Source: Methylobacterium sp. E-065
GTDB lineage: Bacteria > Pseudomonadota > Alphaproteobacteria > Rhizobiales > Beijerinckiaceae
DNA: 64,000 bases
Assembly: GCF_022829605.1 (NCBI RefSeq)
Contig: NZ_JAKSYD010000128.1
Span: forward strand, 1 to 64,000
Direction of reading: 5' to 3'
Both the position numbers and the translations under genes were made by a program. Under the pieces are notes generated by a model. It was not told where the DNA came from and made no database searches. It saw nothing but the letters and a program-made list of their open reading frames with translations. Positions 8,636-16,989 of the stretch are shown here, one piece after another (within the stretch, counting starts at the first letter, position 1; every line of letters starts with the position of its first letter).

Positions 8636-9403
8636 ATGGTAACGTCAATGCAAATAGAAGTAAAGATAATTAGCTTGAAGAACTCGTTCGAAAAGCGCGC
8701 ATTTCTTTCTAATAATATCAAATTCTCATCCTCGATGCCGTGGAGTTTCTTCGACGCCAATACGGGCTCAGATGAGAAATCGCAATTAGTTTCCGACCAC
8801 GAATCACAGCGAAGACAGTTCGGCAGATGCCTTACCAAGGGTGAAATTGGATGCTTCAGAAGTCATTATAATTTACTCAGCCAATTTCTCTCGTCTGGAT
8901 CGACTGATTGGCTGTTGGTTCTCGAAGATGATGTATGGATCGACAGCGATTTTGACTTCCAAGAGTTAATTGACTTGCTAGAAAAGCGGTCGATAGATTA
9001 TATCAGGTTGTTTGCAAAAATGTTTAAGCCCGCGGATATTGTCGATAATCTCAGTGGATTCAGACAGATTATACGATTTAGAACAGACCCTTATGGCACA
9101 CAAGCTTACCTCATTAATAAACGCGGCTGCGACGCGTTTCTAAAAGATATACAAAGAATATCAATCCCTATCGATGACGAACTTGGGAGATTTTGGCGGC
9201 ACAAGCTTGATCCCTACTGCGTATTTCCGTTCCCTGTCGTCGAAAGGAACACCCAATCATCCCTCGAAAAGCTGAGGAACGATGTTCTGGTATCACGGGA
9301 TAATTCAAGTTTTGTGCGGATACGCACGCGTATCTCAGACAACTTGAGAAAGAGAGCCAGCAATGTCGGCTATAGGTATAAAAAAGCCTTAAGCCTCTTT
9401 TGA
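8636..9403 (+). CDS. Glycosyltransferase family 25 (LPS/surface polysaccharide)
   Basis: A cytoplasmic sugar transferase of about 255 residues. It begins with the family's first strand (EVKIISLKNSFEKRAFL), then LTKGEIGCFRSHYNLL and the acidic metal-binding motif WLLVLEDDVWID. The middle holds DPYGTQAYLINKRGCDAFL, as in LpsA/Lgt-type GT25 enzymes. An open frame extends upstream to 8402, but that part has no family similarity; starts at 8636 or 8648 fit the family better. Low GC and rare-codon use mark it as acquired. It begins the polysaccharide cargo, 34 bp before the flippase gene. Confidence 0.8.
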   Translation: MVTSMQIEVKIISLKNSFEKRAFLSNNIKFSSSMPWSFFDANTGSDEKSQLVSDHESQRRQFGRCLTKGEIGCFRSHYNLLSQFLSSGSTDWLLVLEDDVWIDSDFDFQELIDLLEKRSIDYIRLFAKMFKPADIVDNLSGFRQIIRFRTDPYGTQAYLINKRGCDAFLKDIQRISIPIDDELGRFWRHKLDPYCVFPFPVVERNTQSSLEKLRNDVLVSRDNSSFVRIRTRISDNLRKRASNVGYRYKKALSLF

Positions 9404-9437
9404 AACTTGTTTCAAATCGTATAGGACGTCTCACGCT

Positions 9438-11225
9438 TTGTCAAGCAATAACACAGCAACTAAAACCGCCAAAGCTGCAATCTTATTGATAGCTGGGCGG
9501 CTTGGCACCCGTCTCGTTGACTTGGCAACTTTTGTCATCCTAGCTCGCGTCCTAGGCCCGACCGAGTTTGGTGTTGTGGCTCTCGCCATGATACCAATTT
9601 TTATAGTGGAAATGATAACGGATCTGCCGATATCAAATAGTCTTATTCGAACTCATACATTCGAAAGGGGCGCGCTCGATACCGCATTCACGTTAAGCCT
9701 TATTAGAGGCATCGGCATTGCTGCGATGCTTCTATTGATAGCTAAGCCGTTTGCAGAATTCAGTAATGATATACGCGTTGCTCCCCTCGTTGCAGCGTTA
9801 GGTGTCGGCTCTATATTGCGCTGCTTAAGCAGTCCCGCAGCTATAAAATTTGTTCGCGAACTCGACTTTCGTCGCGAAATCGCGATGGATCTTCTGGGAA
9901 AAATTGCAAGCTTTAGTAGCTCTGTGGCATTTGCTGTGACTACACAAAGTTACTGGGCTATTGCAGTCGGAACTTTGACCGGTCCCGTTGTGACCACTGC
10001 ACTTTCTTACTATGTAGCTCCATATCGACCGCGCCTTAGTTTGCGACACTGGTCAATATTTTCAAATTTGGCAGGATGGCATAGTCTGGGACAACTGGTT
10101 AGTGCGATATCATGGCAGGCCGATCGGATTATCCTCAGTCGCTATATTTCCCTCGCTGATTTTGGCCGATACTCGGTCGCGGAAAATCTTGCTAGTATGA
10201 TATACAGTATTGTGGCAATCCCTCTAGCGCGCGCTTGGTTGCCGAGTTTTTCATCTGTCCAACACGATACTGCCCGTCTGAGTCAAGCTTATAGGAAGGC
10301 ATCTTCTGCATCCGCTACAATCGTCGTGCCGGCGTATATCGGCTTGTCTATAATGTCGGACCCTGCGATCAGAATAATATTGGGAAATAAATGGACGGAA
10401 GCTGCGCCCATTCTCTCTGGAATCGCGGCCGGCGCAATTTTCAGCGTTTTGTCCGGTCCGGTTTCATCATTGGCCCTGACGTTAAATAGAGCGCGATTCG
10501 CTACTATACTCGTTGCTGCAGATCTAGTAATTAAACTCCCTGCACTTTTTTTCGCAGCACTATGGTTTGGGGTAACAGGAGTGCTGTTTGCTCGCGCCGG
10601 CGCAGGATTGATATCTTTAGTGACTGGCATGATAATCGTTCACTCACTGACGAGTCTAGAATTTCAAAAGCAATTTGCAGCAATTATTCGCCCGTATCTT
10701 TCGGGCGCGGTGATGTATGCCTCTTTATTATCAATGAGCCACTGGCTAAGTGGAATACCTGTCGGATTCAACTTAGCCGCGGCATCAATTGTCACAATAC
10801 TAATTGGCATTGTTATTTATACAGTTGCGCTATTGGCTCTATGGTTTGTAATGGGGCGGCCGGACGGTCCTGAATTGATGTTGACTGGACGCTTGCGTCG
10901 AGCGACCAAGAGCAAAGGGCTAGTTGGAGCGGGCGAAGCTGTCGACCAAGCAGAGCCAATGGATGAAATTATTCAGCTTATCACAGCTTTATCGAAAGAA
11001 ATTCTTCAATCAGACATCGCGAAAGATGAGCCCTTCTCCGACCGAAGCAATGTTCTCCTAAGCGCAGCCCAATTGCTTCATGATTACAATGTGCCTTGGC
11101 CACCGGTTGTGTGTGAAGCCGTCATTAAGACGGTAGAACGCGTGGGCGCAATCGGCGATCCAGAGCTTGAGTCCCCGCTCCACCGCCACGCGTTACTGTC
11201 TCTTGAGAATCGATCGAATGGATGA
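9438..11225 (+). CDS. Wzx-like polysaccharide flippase with cytoplasmic C-terminal extension
   Basis: A 595-residue membrane protein of the polysaccharide transporter (MOP/PST) superfamily that moves lipid-linked sugar units across the inner membrane. The N-terminus has the typical first helices (KAAILLIAGRLGTRLVDLAT, FVILARVLGPTEFGVVALAM). About 12 to 14 membrane spans follow up to residue 475. After that comes an uncommon hydrophilic tail of about 120 residues (from GRPDGPELM onward) with no transporter character. The start is TTG, preceded by AGGACG. Together with the GT25 gene and the convergent methyltransferase and acetyltransferase genes it forms a surface-sugar island cargo. Confidence 0.85.
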   Translation: MSSNNTATKTAKAAILLIAGRLGTRLVDLATFVILARVLGPTEFGVVALAMIPIFIVEMITDLPISNSLIRTHTFERGALDTAFTLSLIRGIGIAAMLLLIAKPFAEFSNDIRVAPLVAALGVGSILRCLSSPAAIKFVRELDFRREIAMDLLGKIASFSSSVAFAVTTQSYWAIAVGTLTGPVVTTALSYYVAPYRPRLSLRHWSIFSNLAGWHSLGQLVSAISWQADRIILSRYISLADFGRYSVAENLASMIYSIVAIPLARAWLPSFSSVQHDTARLSQAYRKASSASATIVVPAYIGLSIMSDPAIRIILGNKWTEAAPILSGIAAGAIFSVLSGPVSSLALTLNRARFATILVAADLVIKLPALFFAALWFGVTGVLFARAGAGLISLVTGMIIVHSLTSLEFQKQFAAIIRPYLSGAVMYASLLSMSHWLSGIPVGFNLAAASIVTILIGIVIYTVALLALWFVMGRPDGPELMLTGRLRRATKSKGLVGAGEAVDQAEPMDEIIQLITALSKEILQSDIAKDEPFSDRSNVLLSAAQLLHDYNVPWPPVVCEAVIKTVERVGAIGDPELESPLHRHALLSLENRSNG

Positions 11226-11385
11226 ACAGGCTCGCCGCGCCGAGCACTGGGGCAAACGCTAAGGGAGGAACTGACCATCAGAAATTGTCTGTTCCCCGGC
11301 TACTGAAAGGTGCAAGTCGATAGCAGTGAGTTGAAACGCTTTTGTTTTTAGGTTGCGCACTTGCCAAATCTATCGGGTTAACCAA

Positions 11386-12216
11386 TCAGTCAGACCTAAC
11401 TACTTCTGCTCGCCAAGTTGGCTTAGTTATTACTATCTCGAATTTATTATAGGCGCTCCGGTCGGCCGTAATTGCGTTGATTGAGCGCCAAACGACGAAG
11501 CCATCATCGGCATCCGAATGGTGGCTAATTTCCTCGGCATCGCAGGGAACCTGCTCAGCATACCAGCGTCCGAACTGTGTCGATTGTTCTAACAGGTCTC
11601 CGTTGACAGGATTTTCAAATATTACAAAAATATCCCGACCGTCCTTAGCTAGTTTTTCTAACTTATTTAAAATTGACGTAAGCGTCGCTCGGCCGAACGA
11701 ATGATACATAAAAATCACCAGGTTGTCGCCATGAAGCTCGACCGCAATCGCGTCACCTTGTTTGACGCTGATCCGGGCTCTTTCAGGGAAAGAATCGGCG
11801 ATCCTCTGAGCATTCTCGACTGCAATGGTGCAAAGTTCTTCAGATAGCTCGATGCCAATAAGCTCACGAAAAGCGAATTCCGATGCGGTCGCTAATGCGC
11901 GACCCATACCGCAGCCGTAGTCATAAAAGACGAATTCGCTCGTATCGGGGAGCGATTGAAGTGCCTTTCTTAGACAACTCGGCTGGCAACCAGCATAATG
12001 ATTGTTTTCGCGCGTTGCAATTTTAACTATATTGGATCCCGGGTCATTGAGAAAATTTGGAATGAACCCACTAGTTCGAATGTTGTAATACGCATCAATT
12101 GGATGGACATGGTGTTGACCTAGTTTTAGGGCGCGCCGCAGCAGATATCGACGCCCATAGGTGTTCCGAGTAAGGATTATTGTTGCAGTTTTTTTAGCAA
12201 GCTTTATAATACGCAC
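11386..12216 (-). CDS. Class I SAM-dependent methyltransferase
   Basis: The protein carries the Rossmann methyltransferase motif I FYDYGCGMGRALA and the acidic end of strand 2 (LIGIELSEELCTIA). These are followed by a GDAIAVELHGDNLVIFMYHSFG stretch typical of motifs II-III. The substrate is unknown; its position suggests a sugar or lipid carrier in polysaccharide synthesis. The frame is open back to ATG 12255, but the upstream gene ends at 12204. A GTG at 12216, preceded by GGGAGCAGGG, is a more economical start with a short overlap. It is translated with the acetyltransferase gene. Confidence 0.75.
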   Translation of the reverse strand: MRIIKLAKKTATIILTRNTYGRRYLLRRALKLGQHHVHPIDAYYNIRTSGFIPNFLNDPGSNIVKIATRENNHYAGCQPSCLRKALQSLPDTSEFVFYDYGCGMGRALATASEFAFRELIGIELSEELCTIAVENAQRIADSFPERARISVKQGDAIAVELHGDNLVIFMYHSFGRATLTSILNKLEKLAKDGRDIFVIFENPVNGDLLEQSTQFGRWYAEQVPCDAEEISHHSDADDGFVVWRSINAITADRSAYNKFEIVITKPTWRAEVVRSD

Positions 12217-13367
12217 GAGCACACCCCTGCTCCCGCAACAATGTTTAGGCCACACAGGACCGCAAAACTAGCTAAGTATTTACTCTTTAGAAGCACTTTG
12301 TGCTTTCGAGTCAATTGAGATACTTTGCCGTTTGGGTGGAGAAATCCGTAAATACCGCGAACTATTTTCCCCTTCAAACCGCCGGGCGTTGCGAGGTATT
12401 CACCACATAATTGTGGCTCACAAACTCTACTCCAAATAGGCGTAGTGCCAGCCAAGAAAATCACTTCTTCCATTCCGTTTGCGATTTCATGTTCCAAAAA
12501 GAAATGTCGCATAGCCATCGAAATCGAAGCGTTATTCCCATCCTCGTGATTAAGTTGCCATTCGACAACACACGTCTTGCCTTGCCTCCAGCCTGAAAGG
12601 TAGCTCACCCAATCGCCGCTTTTGTCGATCAGTCCCATTGAAAATGAACCCGGTTGATCTGCAATCGCTCTCTGTCTTTGTAAGGCTGATTTCAGTTTGA
12701 CAGATCGGACTGACACCGCCTGCAGCTGTTCTACAGCCGAAATAGCTTGAGTCGAACTGAGAGAAGGTTGAAACACGCATCCAATGTCAATTTCAGCGCG
12801 CTTTTTGTAGTATCGGAAGTTTTTCCGCATTTTCTGACTAAAGCGAGAAAGCAGTCCATCCATTCCTCCCGTCAAAGGAAGGCGGCTTCTTGTTTCGTGA
12901 AATTGCCAGTTCCTGGCAAAGCTGTTGCGATCACCTTCGTCCAGCGACACAGGGCGTTCATTATTTTGCGAAATGCAGGTCACGATAACTGTATGTGCGA
13001 ACTTACTTTTGATGAGTGCCTCTGTGCCATATTCGATAATATTCGAATAAGCTTCTGTTTTGCCGACAACGCCTCCCCGACCGCAAAGATATCCTGCTCT
13101 GAAAGTTCCTATCGGCACACCGCCGAATTTGGTCCCGTGAAGAAGCAGTGCTCCGAAAGGATTCCGATCTCGATGCAGCAAGACCACTACAGGAAGGGTG
13201 TTCCATCGGTCTGAAAGTGATAAAAACCAATTCAGTGACGTAATCATATCACGATCTTGATCGCAGGATCGGGGTATTCCGTCTATCAAGCTCGCTATAG
13301 AACTTATTTCTTTCTTACCAAAAAAAATGGTGCTTTGGAAATGACCGCAAATAACTGTTGAGATCAT
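12204..13367 (-). CDS. CelD/BcsL-like GNAT acetyltransferase for exopolysaccharide
   Basis: A 387-residue cytoplasmic protein with the double-GNAT layout of the CelD/FemAB-like group (Acetyltransf_6). Its landmark is the basic segment GLLSRFSQKMRKNFRYYKKR near residue 180, followed by a second half with WVSYLSGWRQGKTCVVEWQL and a YGFLHP end. Members acetylate or otherwise acylate polysaccharide precursors in cellulose and EPS gene clusters. It overlaps the methyltransferase gene and is transcribed with it. Composition is AT-rich compared with the chromosome to the right, consistent with horizontal acquisition. Confidence 0.7.
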   Translation of the reverse strand: MISTVICGHFQSTIFFGKKEISSIASLIDGIPRSCDQDRDMITSLNWFLSLSDRWNTLPVVVLLHRDRNPFGALLLHGTKFGGVPIGTFRAGYLCGRGGVVGKTEAYSNIIEYGTEALIKSKFAHTVIVTCISQNNERPVSLDEGDRNSFARNWQFHETRSRLPLTGGMDGLLSRFSQKMRKNFRYYKKRAEIDIGCVFQPSLSSTQAISAVEQLQAVSVRSVKLKSALQRQRAIADQPGSFSMGLIDKSGDWVSYLSGWRQGKTCVVEWQLNHEDGNNASISMAMRHFFLEHEIANGMEEVIFLAGTTPIWSRVCEPQLCGEYLATPGGLKGKIVRGIYGFLHPNGKVSQLTRKHKVLLKSKYLASFAVLCGLNIVAGAGVCSCVL

Positions 13368-13544
13368 GAAGCGAGCCTCTTGGACACCCGCTCTTCCGAG
13401 GGTCCCCGCACACGTGGATAGTCAGTATCATAGCTCGCCGGTTTCCATTTTAACAGTGGAAGGATGCGGGGCTTACCTGCGCTCATTACGCAGAGTTCGG
13501 TGTCTAGTGTTCGATAGGTTCGACGCCGGTTAACCTAATGATCG

Positions 13545-13694
13545 GGTGGGCTTCCTTTTGCCGGCAGGGGACGTCCTGGCCCTTTTCCTCTTGAGCAGAT
13601 TCTGAACGTGAAGGTTCAGGGTCTTGGTGCCTCAGCTATTGCTAAGACACTGGGGATCAGCCGGATGGGCGTCTATCGCGCTTTCAAGTCATAG
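13545..13694 (+). pseudogene. C-terminal remnant of a second serine recombinase
   Basis: The plus-strand frame ending at TAG 13692-13694 encodes AGRGRP followed by EQILNVKVQGLGASAIAKTL and GISRMGVYRAFKS. It is closely similar to the DNA-binding end of the recombinase at 7497-8102 (KIVNLKAQGLGPSAIAKALG). The catalytic domain is missing. It ends eight bases before the convergent integrase gene. Confidence 0.8.
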
Positions 13695-13702
13695 GATTTC
13701 CT

Positions 13703-14683
13703 CTAAGGGAGCTTCATGACTACAGATTCGGGCTTCAGGTGGGTGTATCGCATGAGCATGCGGGTGTCCCGGTGACCGCTGATGAGTGCGACTTCTGGGA
13801 TGCTTAATCCCATCTCGAAAAAGCGGGATACCGCTTCGTGCCTTAGATCGTGGAAGCGAAGATTTCGCAGACCTGCTCTTTTTCGCAGCCTCTCCCAAGC
13901 GAGCCGAACCGCATTACCGGTTACAGGAAAAACGCGACTGTCCGTTTGAGGAAGACTCTTTAGTGCCGCGACGGCCTTGGAGGTAAGCGGCACTGTCCGA
14001 GGGTGGCCGTTTTTCGTATTCAGTAGGTGCGCGACGCGCTTCTCTAAGCTGACATCAGCCCACAGCAGCGATAGCAACTCGCTCCTCCGCATCCCGGTCT
14101 CGATCGCCAGTTCGATCAATGGACGCAGATACCAAGCGTTAGCCGATCCGATGGCGGTTCGAAGCTTCTCGCCGTCGCCGTCTTCGAGGCGCTTGTCGCG
14201 GGCTTTGGATGGTCCAGGCAGGGCGATGCCCTGCACAGGATTGAGCCGCATCGGCGTTCCCCACTCTCGCCGAGAGACCTCGAGACAGTGCCGCAAGAGG
14301 GCCAGTTCTCGTCTGACGGTGCCGGTTTGCACCTCTCTGAGGCGGTCGTCGCGAAAACCGCATATGGCAGAGGGTGACAGCTTGGACAGGGGCAGATTCG
14401 AGATGGCGTGAGCCCGAATCACCCGAAGCTTGTAGCGTTCCTGGCTTGCGCCCCGCTTCTTGGCCGTGATCTCCGTTTCGTAGCGGGTGATCAGGTCCGC
14501 CAGCCTAACGCTCTGCAATTCTCGGGGGTTGGCCGGGAGTTCGGCCCGATCGATCGATCGTTCCAACTCACGAGCCCACAGGATCGCCTCGGCCTTGGTC
14601 GAAAAGCTTCTCGATATCGGCGGAGCATCCTGACGGCGGATCTGTGCCTGCCAGGTGGAGCCTCGCTTGCGGATCGTCGCCAT
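13703..14683 (-). CDS. Tyrosine recombinase, island integrase
   Basis: A 326-residue phage-type integrase. The N-terminal arm-binding region starts MATIRKRGSTWQAQIRRQDA. A SAM-like core-binding domain spans about 75-155. The catalytic domain shows the arginine in TGMRRSELLSLLW, a lysine in TKNGHPRTVPL, HDLRHEAVSRFFE with the second catalytic arginine, SGHRD and the tyrosine in MRYTHLKPE. It lies with its 5' end 110 bp from the 3' end of tRNA-Ala(CGC), the standard layout for islands that use a tRNA 3' end as attachment site. It most likely inserts and excises the DNA to the left of the tRNA. Confidence 0.93.
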   Translation of the reverse strand: MATIRKRGSTWQAQIRRQDAPPISRSFSTKAEAILWARELERSIDRAELPANPRELQSVRLADLITRYETEITAKKRGASQERYKLRVIRAHAISNLPLSKLSPSAICGFRDDRLREVQTGTVRRELALLRHCLEVSRREWGTPMRLNPVQGIALPGPSKARDKRLEDGDGEKLRTAIGSANAWYLRPLIELAIETGMRRSELLSLLWADVSLEKRVAHLLNTKNGHPRTVPLTSKAVAALKSLPQTDSRVFPVTGNAVRLAWERLRKRAGLRNLRFHDLRHEAVSRFFEMGLSIPEVALISGHRDTRMLMRYTHLKPESVVMKLP

Positions 14684-14701
14684 CTCTCGTCCCCGTCATC
14701 C

Positions 14702-14721
14702 GGTGTGACACCAGTGTGACA
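14702..14721. promoter_or_regulatory. Dyad and direct repeat before the integrase gene
   Basis: GGTGTGACACC (14702-14712) is a perfect odd-length dyad, and GTGTGACA recurs at 14714-14721. The pair lies 18 to 38 bp upstream of the integrase start, between it and the tRNA. It could be an arm-type integrase site or an operator; this is inference from position and symmetry. Confidence 0.35.
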
Positions 14722-14792
14722 GGTCGATCAAAGCGGTTATCGAGTTAAGGTCAAAAACGACCCTAAGTCCTTCACCAAGCTAGAGAAAAGCC

Positions 14793-14868
14793 TGGTGGAG
14801 CTGAGCGGGATCGAACCGCTGACCTCCGCAGTGCGATTGCGGCGCTCTCCCATCTGAGCTACAGCCCC
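14793..14868 (-). tRNA. tRNA-Ala (anticodon CGC), island attachment site
   Basis: On the minus strand the gene starts GGGGCTGTAGCTCAGATGGG and ends GCTCCACCA. It has a normal cloverleaf: D stem GCTC/GAGC, anticodon stem CCGCA/TGCGG, loop ATCGCAC with anticodon CGC for GCG codons, and a GGTTCGATCC T arm. CCA is encoded at 14793-14795. The integrase gene starts 110 bp beyond the 3' end, so the 3' part of this gene is the likely attL/attR core. No second copy of the 3' end is visible in bases 1-14,790. Confidence 0.95.
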
Positions 14869-14991
14869 GTCGAGGCGCCGGCCTTGTAGGCGCGGGCGGC
14901 TCAGCCTGTCAATTCCCTGTTTCAACGTCGCCCGCCGCGCGCCGCTCCGGCGCCGGGATGCGGGCGCCCCGAGGATAGCACGCGAACCCGC

Positions 14992-15294
14992 ATGAACGCC
15001 CTGATCTGGCTCTTCGACACGGTCGTCCAGCTCTTCATCTACGTCCTCATCGCCAGCGCGGTCCTGAGCTGGCTCGTGGCGTTCAACGTGGTGAACGTGC
15101 GCAATCCGATCGTCGCGCAGATCGGAGATGTGCTCTACCGGATCACCGAGCCGGTGCTGCGGCCGATCCGCAACCTGCTGCCCAATCTCGGCGGCGTCGA
15201 CATCTCGCCGATCATCCTGATCCTGCTGCTGCTGTTCATCAGCCGCCTGCTGCACGAGTATGCCGTGCCCGCAACCTACGTTTACGCGCAGTAG
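14992..15294 (+). CDS. YggT family membrane protein
   Basis: A 100-residue inner-membrane protein with two hydrophobic spans (LFIYVLIASAVLSWLVAF near 15-35 and ISPIILILLLLFISRLL near 73-90). Between them lies the family signature RITEPVLRPIRNLLPNLGGVDISP. YggT proteins are linked to osmotic stress and cell division/septum organisation; the exact activity is unknown. It is the first core gene beyond the tRNA and lies 12 bp upstream of the mesaconyl-CoA hydratase gene, so the two are probably cotranscribed. Confidence 0.92.
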   Translation: MNALIWLFDTVVQLFIYVLIASAVLSWLVAFNVVNVRNPIVAQIGDVLYRITEPVLRPIRNLLPNLGGVDISPIILILLLLFISRLLHEYAVPATYVYAQ

Positions 15295-15306
15295 GATCGA
15301 TCGCCC

Positions 15307-16350
15307 GTGAAGACGAATCCCGGCCGCTTCTTCGAGGATTTCCGCCTCGGCGAGACCATCCGCCACGCCACCCCGCGCACCGTCACGGTGGGCGACATGG
15401 CGATGTACACGGGCCTCTACGGGCCGCGCTTCGCGGTCCAGTCCTCGGACGCCTTCGCGCGCGCCTTCGGCTACCCGAAGAGCCCGCTCGACGATCTGCT
15501 GACCTTCCACATGGTGTTCGGAAAGACCGTGCCGGACGTCTCCCTCAACGCGCGGGCCAATCTCGGCTACGCGGAGGGCGGGTTCCGGCGGCCGGTCTAT
15601 CCGGGCGAGACCGTATCGACCGTCTCGGAGGTGATCGGCCTCAAGGAGAGCTCGAACCGCCAGACCGGCGTGGTCTACGTGCGCTCGACCGGGTCGGACG
15701 AGCGTGGCGAGACCGTGCTGAGCTATTGCCGCTGGGTGCTGGTGCGCAAGCGCGACCCTGAGGCCGCGATCGCCGAGGAACGCGTGCCGACCCTCGCCAA
15801 GGTGGTGGATCCGCAGGATCTGGCGGGCGCGCTGCCACCGCTCTCGGCCGCCGCCTACGATACGGACTTGGCCGGCAGCCCGCATCGCTTCGCGGATTAT
15901 GCGGTCGGCGAAAAGATCGACCACGTCGACGGCATGACCGTCGAGGAAGCCGAGCACCAGATCGCCACGCGCCTGTTCCAGAACACCGCGAAGGTGCATT
16001 TCGACGGGCTGGCCGCCAAGGACACCCGGTTCGGCCGCCGCCTGATCTACGGCGGGCACGTGATCTCGCTCGCCCGGGCGCTCAGCTTCAACGGGCTCGC
16101 CAACGTCTTCGCGCTCGCCGGCATCAATGCCGGCCGGCACGTGGCGCCGCTGTTTGCCGGCGACACGGTCTATGCCTGGAGCGAGGTTCTGTCGACGGCG
16201 GATGTCGGCCGTGCCGATGTCGGGCTCCTGCGCCTGCGCACCGTGGCCACCAAGAATCAGCCCTGCGGCGCTTTCCCGGATCGCGCGGGCGATGGCTACG
16301 ATCCGGCGGTGATTCTCGATCTCGACTACTGGGCGTTCGTGCCGAAGTAG
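15307..16350 (+). CDS. mch: Mesaconyl-CoA hydratase (ethylmalonyl-CoA pathway)
   Basis: A 347-residue double-hotdog MaoC-type enzyme that hydrates mesaconyl-CoA to beta-methylmalyl-CoA. This is a step of the ethylmalonyl-CoA pathway used for C1/C2 assimilation when isocitrate lyase is absent. The sequence follows the known enzyme closely, beginning KTNPGRFFEDFRLGETIRHA and continuing with LYGPRFAVQSSDAFARA and VPDVSLNARANLGYAEGGF. The second half has RLIYGGHVISLARALSFNG and the NAGRHVAPLFAGDTV segment. The start is GTG. Methylotrophs also use the symbol mch for an unrelated cyclohydrolase, so the symbol should be read with the product name. Confidence 0.88.
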   Translation: MKTNPGRFFEDFRLGETIRHATPRTVTVGDMAMYTGLYGPRFAVQSSDAFARAFGYPKSPLDDLLTFHMVFGKTVPDVSLNARANLGYAEGGFRRPVYPGETVSTVSEVIGLKESSNRQTGVVYVRSTGSDERGETVLSYCRWVLVRKRDPEAAIAEERVPTLAKVVDPQDLAGALPPLSAAAYDTDLAGSPHRFADYAVGEKIDHVDGMTVEEAEHQIATRLFQNTAKVHFDGLAAKDTRFGRRLIYGGHVISLARALSFNGLANVFALAGINAGRHVAPLFAGDTVYAWSEVLSTADVGRADVGLLRLRTVATKNQPCGAFPDRAGDGYDPAVILDLDYWAFVPK

Positions 16351-16385
16351 CGGACGGCAAGGTCCAGCGATCGGGCGTTGAGCCT

Positions 16386-16982
16386 ATGGCCGTGATCAGA
16401 ATCGCGACGACGCGCGCGCTCGTCGTGCGGCGCGCGGGACCGGACGATGCAGCCGCGATTGCCGCACTCCACGTGACGGCTTGGCACGAGGCCTATGGCG
16501 GCCTCCTGCCTCCCGAGATGATCGGCGCCCTCACGGTCGAGGTGCGGCAGGCGTGGTGGGCGCAGGTTCTCAGCAGCCCGCAGCTGGATGCTGCCGAGGT
16601 GGCTTTTCTGGCCGAACTGGCCGGAAAGCCGGTCGGATTCAGTCTCGGCAACGCCCAGCGCGCGGGCGCGCTGGCGGCGGCAGGCTTCGACGGGGAGTTC
16701 CGGGGGCCCTACGTCGTGCGGACCGCCCAGGGGCGCGGCATTGGCCGGGCCCTGGCCGCCGCGATGGCGACGAGCCTGCAGCAGGTGGGTTATCAAGCCG
16801 TCAGCGCTTGGGTGCTGCGCACGAACGCCCCCGGCCGGCGCTTCGTCGAGGGTCGTGGCGGCACCCTGCTCAACGGGCCGGAGGCCGTCCGCGGGCACGG
16901 ACGGTTCGCCGAGGTCGCATACGGCTGGCGTGATCTCGCAGCCCTGGCCGCAACCGGCGACCCGGTATCCCAATCGGCGTGA
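16386..16982 (+). CDS. GNAT family N-acetyltransferase
   Basis: A 198-residue acetyl-CoA-dependent transferase. The fold begins at LVVRRAGPDDAAAIAALHVT (about 12-32). The acetyl-CoA-binding loop is YVVRTAQGRGIGRALAAAM, with the Q/RxxGxG/A pattern, near residues 113-131. AWVLRTNAPGRRFVEGRGG is the usual helix after strand 5. The substrate is not predictable. It lies 35 bp after mesaconyl-CoA hydratase on the same strand. Confidence 0.85.
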   Translation: MAVIRIATTRALVVRRAGPDDAAAIAALHVTAWHEAYGGLLPPEMIGALTVEVRQAWWAQVLSSPQLDAAEVAFLAELAGKPVGFSLGNAQRAGALAAAGFDGEFRGPYVVRTAQGRGIGRALAAAMATSLQQVGYQAVSAWVLRTNAPGRRFVEGRGGTLLNGPEAVRGHGRFAEVAYGWRDLAALAATGDPVSQSA

Positions 16983-16989
16983 GAGGCCC

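Noticed and set aside
1..14792. A second copy of the tRNA-Ala 3' end as the other island attachment site
   Set aside because: Scanned by eye for the T-arm and CCA end sequence; no match seen, so the island's left end is placed outside the window.
14737..16140. 467-codon minus-strand frame over tRNA-Ala, yggT and mesaconyl-CoA hydratase
   Set aside because: Runs through a tRNA and opposite two certain genes.
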